Below, one piece after another: positions 58,357-64,000 of a DNA stretch of 64,000 nt. A program made the position numbers and the translations under genes. Within the stretch, counting starts at the first letter, position 1. Each line of letters begins with the position of its first letter. The stretch covers positions 12,037,833 through 12,101,832 of the forward strand of contig NC_058045.1 of assembly GCF_020085105.1 (NCBI RefSeq), in the 5' to 3' direction. The stretch comes from Siniperca chuatsi (Eukaryota > Chordata > Actinopteri > Centrarchiformes > Sinipercidae). The notes beneath the pieces were generated by a model, which worked only from the letters and a program-made list of their open reading frames with translations, was not told the DNA's origin and did not search any database.

Positions 58357-59460
58357 GACTCTGCCTGACACGTAGAACTTCACAGGACTCGCTCTTCAGA
58401 TCAACCGCAAAAATTAACGCTCTACTAAACAACGGTGTTGTTGGGAGTCACTGGCACATAAACTGTATGTCTGTCATCCTCTTTGTACTGTTGGGACTGT
58501 GGGGATGAACTTGGAACATGGAAGACTGGAAGAGGCAGACTTGTTATCAGGCACCATTTATCAGGAATTGACACTCACAAAAACACTTTTTGACTTTTAT
58601 GAAAAATTTTAACAAAAGAAACCAGCAACAGGGCTCGAGCCCAAACTTTTCAAACAACTGGTCTGCGCAGAAAAATTTGGCTTTTGATATGTTAAGTTGT
58701 GGTTTGATCTCTAGGAAGTGAAAACAGTGAGGGGATGGTGCTGAGGGCTTAGTTCCTCTGATACACTTTGTAGGAATTGGAGATGCTGGACTGATCAGAT
58801 CATGTATTGGTGGGCCACCAACTGTGAATCACAAGTGCAAGCTACACGGCATGGATTTATGACAAGTGCAGGTCTATCAGCTGTTTTAGTCAGTCTAGTG
58901 TCTCCAAACTCACAAAGAACAGTCCTCTTTGATGGGACTGCTGCAGGGTACACTGGATCAGTCTAATCTCTTTCTAATCTTTGTCTTTCTATATTAGCAA
59001 TGTTAACATTTTTATCTAAATTCTATGAGTGGAAAGAGTGTGGCAAACTTTTGACTGGTGGATGATTCAAGTGATTCACAGAGTTTTTATCCAGGTGCCA
59101 TGACTGGAATCTGACCAAACCCAGCTGAGTCAGTGTTTACTGAGATTTTGCAAACTACAGCATGTCCCTAATGCACCGAATTAATTGAAAATCTACCTGC
59201 ACATGATAGATTTGATATCATTCAGGTGTAAAATATTACCTTCTTATGATTTTAATGTTTGGAAGCTGTGTAAATATTTCAGGATAGGTTTGATCATCAT
59301 ATCACAGCCAAAAATAGTGAGGGAATTTAAGTAGAGCTACAATTAAAGTGTCAAAAAGAAAATTATAGCATGAACCTTCAAGATTTGCCTCTTAAATATC
59401 GAAACTAACCCTGTTTATTGTACTGTCAACAGGCATTTTCTATCTCCACCAATAAAGGAA
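58357..59460 (+). other. tmem266: tmem266 3'UTR
   Basis: Non-coding sequence to the AATAAA at 59451-59456. No repeat recognised. Confidence 0.6.
59451..59456 (+). terminator. tmem266: Poly(A) signal AATAAA, tmem266
   Basis: About 1.1 kb after the stop codon. The etfa transcript ends nearby on the other strand. Confidence 0.6.
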
Positions 59461-59499
59461 AAACATGGCAAAATGAAACGACTAGTTATTAGTTGTCAG

Positions 59500-59720
59500 T
59501 TTAATACATTATTTTTCAAGAGCATCTCAGCAAGTACGAATCCTCTAGGTTAGCATGAAGAGCTACATCTTGCAGAGTCAGAGGTCTAGAGACAAGTCAA
59601 GCATTCCCAAAGATGCCTTTTACTGTACCAGATTACAAATTAAATACATATTACACCCAGTACTACTGGAGACATTAAACACCCCCCAATAAGTACAACC
59701 TTATTTCATTGATATTTAAT
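59500..59720 (-). terminator. etfa: Candidate etfa poly(A) signals
   Basis: ATTAAA on the - strand at 59715-59720 and 59500-59505; an AATAAA also occurs at 59414-59419, inside the tmem266 3'UTR. The first would give a 3'UTR of about 230 nt. Confidence 0.4.
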
Positions 59721-59943
59721 GCTTGTATAGTATGTAAAAACAGTATTTATGTCTAGTTTGAGAGTGTTCTTCTGTTTCCAGTCAGAGAGAGATGTTGATG
59801 ATGAAAATTATTTCTGCAAGCAAACACTCACAGCTTCAGAAATGTGTTAAGGCATTGGCTATGGGTTCCTGTGGTCGCTCTCTGAATTCTTCTTACTGTG
59901 GGTTCCAGCTGTGGTTGGAAGTTTGGTGGGACTTTGTTTCTCC

Positions 59944-63933
<3,990 letters not shown>

Positions 63934-64000
63934 CTATGTAATCAAAATATTAACATGCAATATTAAATATTTGAAAAGCAGAAAGAACCTGCCAAAACTG

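Overview
The window is nuclear DNA from a ray-finned fish, most likely a percomorph teleost. Genes are split into exons with GT-AG introns, AATAAA-type poly(A) signals are present, and there are many (GT)n/(CA)n microsatellites and short palindromic DNA transposons of fish type. The encoded proteins are vertebrate. The species cannot be named without a search.

Five protein-coding genes were reconstructed exon by exon, with junctions checked for reading frame and splice dinucleotides. (1) tpm1, tropomyosin alpha-1, + strand, 5748-17063. It has two alternative starts (exons 1a and 1b), two mutually exclusive internal pairs (2a/2b and 6a/6b) and three alternative last exons (9a, 9c-like, 9d). 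Exon lengths sum to exactly 284 aa (long form) or 248 aa (short form). (2) lactb, the mitochondrial beta-lactamase-like serine protease, + strand, 19578-22798, six exons, 544 aa. (3) nrg4, neuregulin-4, - strand, 24937-25754, four coding exons, 109 aa. (4) tmem266 (C15orf27-type voltage-sensor protein), + strand, 30475-58356, ten coding exons, 544 aa, with a CpG-rich non-coding first exon near 28.3-28.9 kb. (5) etfa, electron transfer flavoprotein alpha subunit, - strand, 59944-63933; only its last seven coding exons lie inside the window.

Layout: 1-4.8 kb holds no recognisable gene. tpm1 fills 4.8-17.9 kb, lactb 19.6-23.2 kb, nrg4 24.9-26.1 kb and tmem266 28.3-59.4 kb, mostly two very large introns. 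The tail of etfa converges on tmem266 from the right. As I recall the human map, TPM1-LACTB and NRG4-TMEM266-ETFA are separate blocks on chromosome 15; here they are joined between lactb and nrg4. The genes form no operon or pathway. They serve separate roles: thin-filament regulation, mitochondrial membrane organisation, EGF-family signalling, voltage sensing and mitochondrial beta-oxidation electron transfer.

The most interesting signals are in splicing architecture and repeats. The alternative tpm1 exons 2b, 6b and 9a are preceded by unusually long AG-free zones (150, 143 and 235 nt). The 2a-2b intron has a branch-point-like CTAAC about 32 nt from its donor, which would explain mutual exclusion by steric hindrance. 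tpm1 intron 4 starts with GC. Two copies of one hAT-type MITE carry perfect 8-bp target duplications, one of them nested inside another palindromic element. At 44.62-44.70 kb two perfect palindromes overlap and compete. No CRISPR array, rRNA, convincing tRNA or viral gene was seen.
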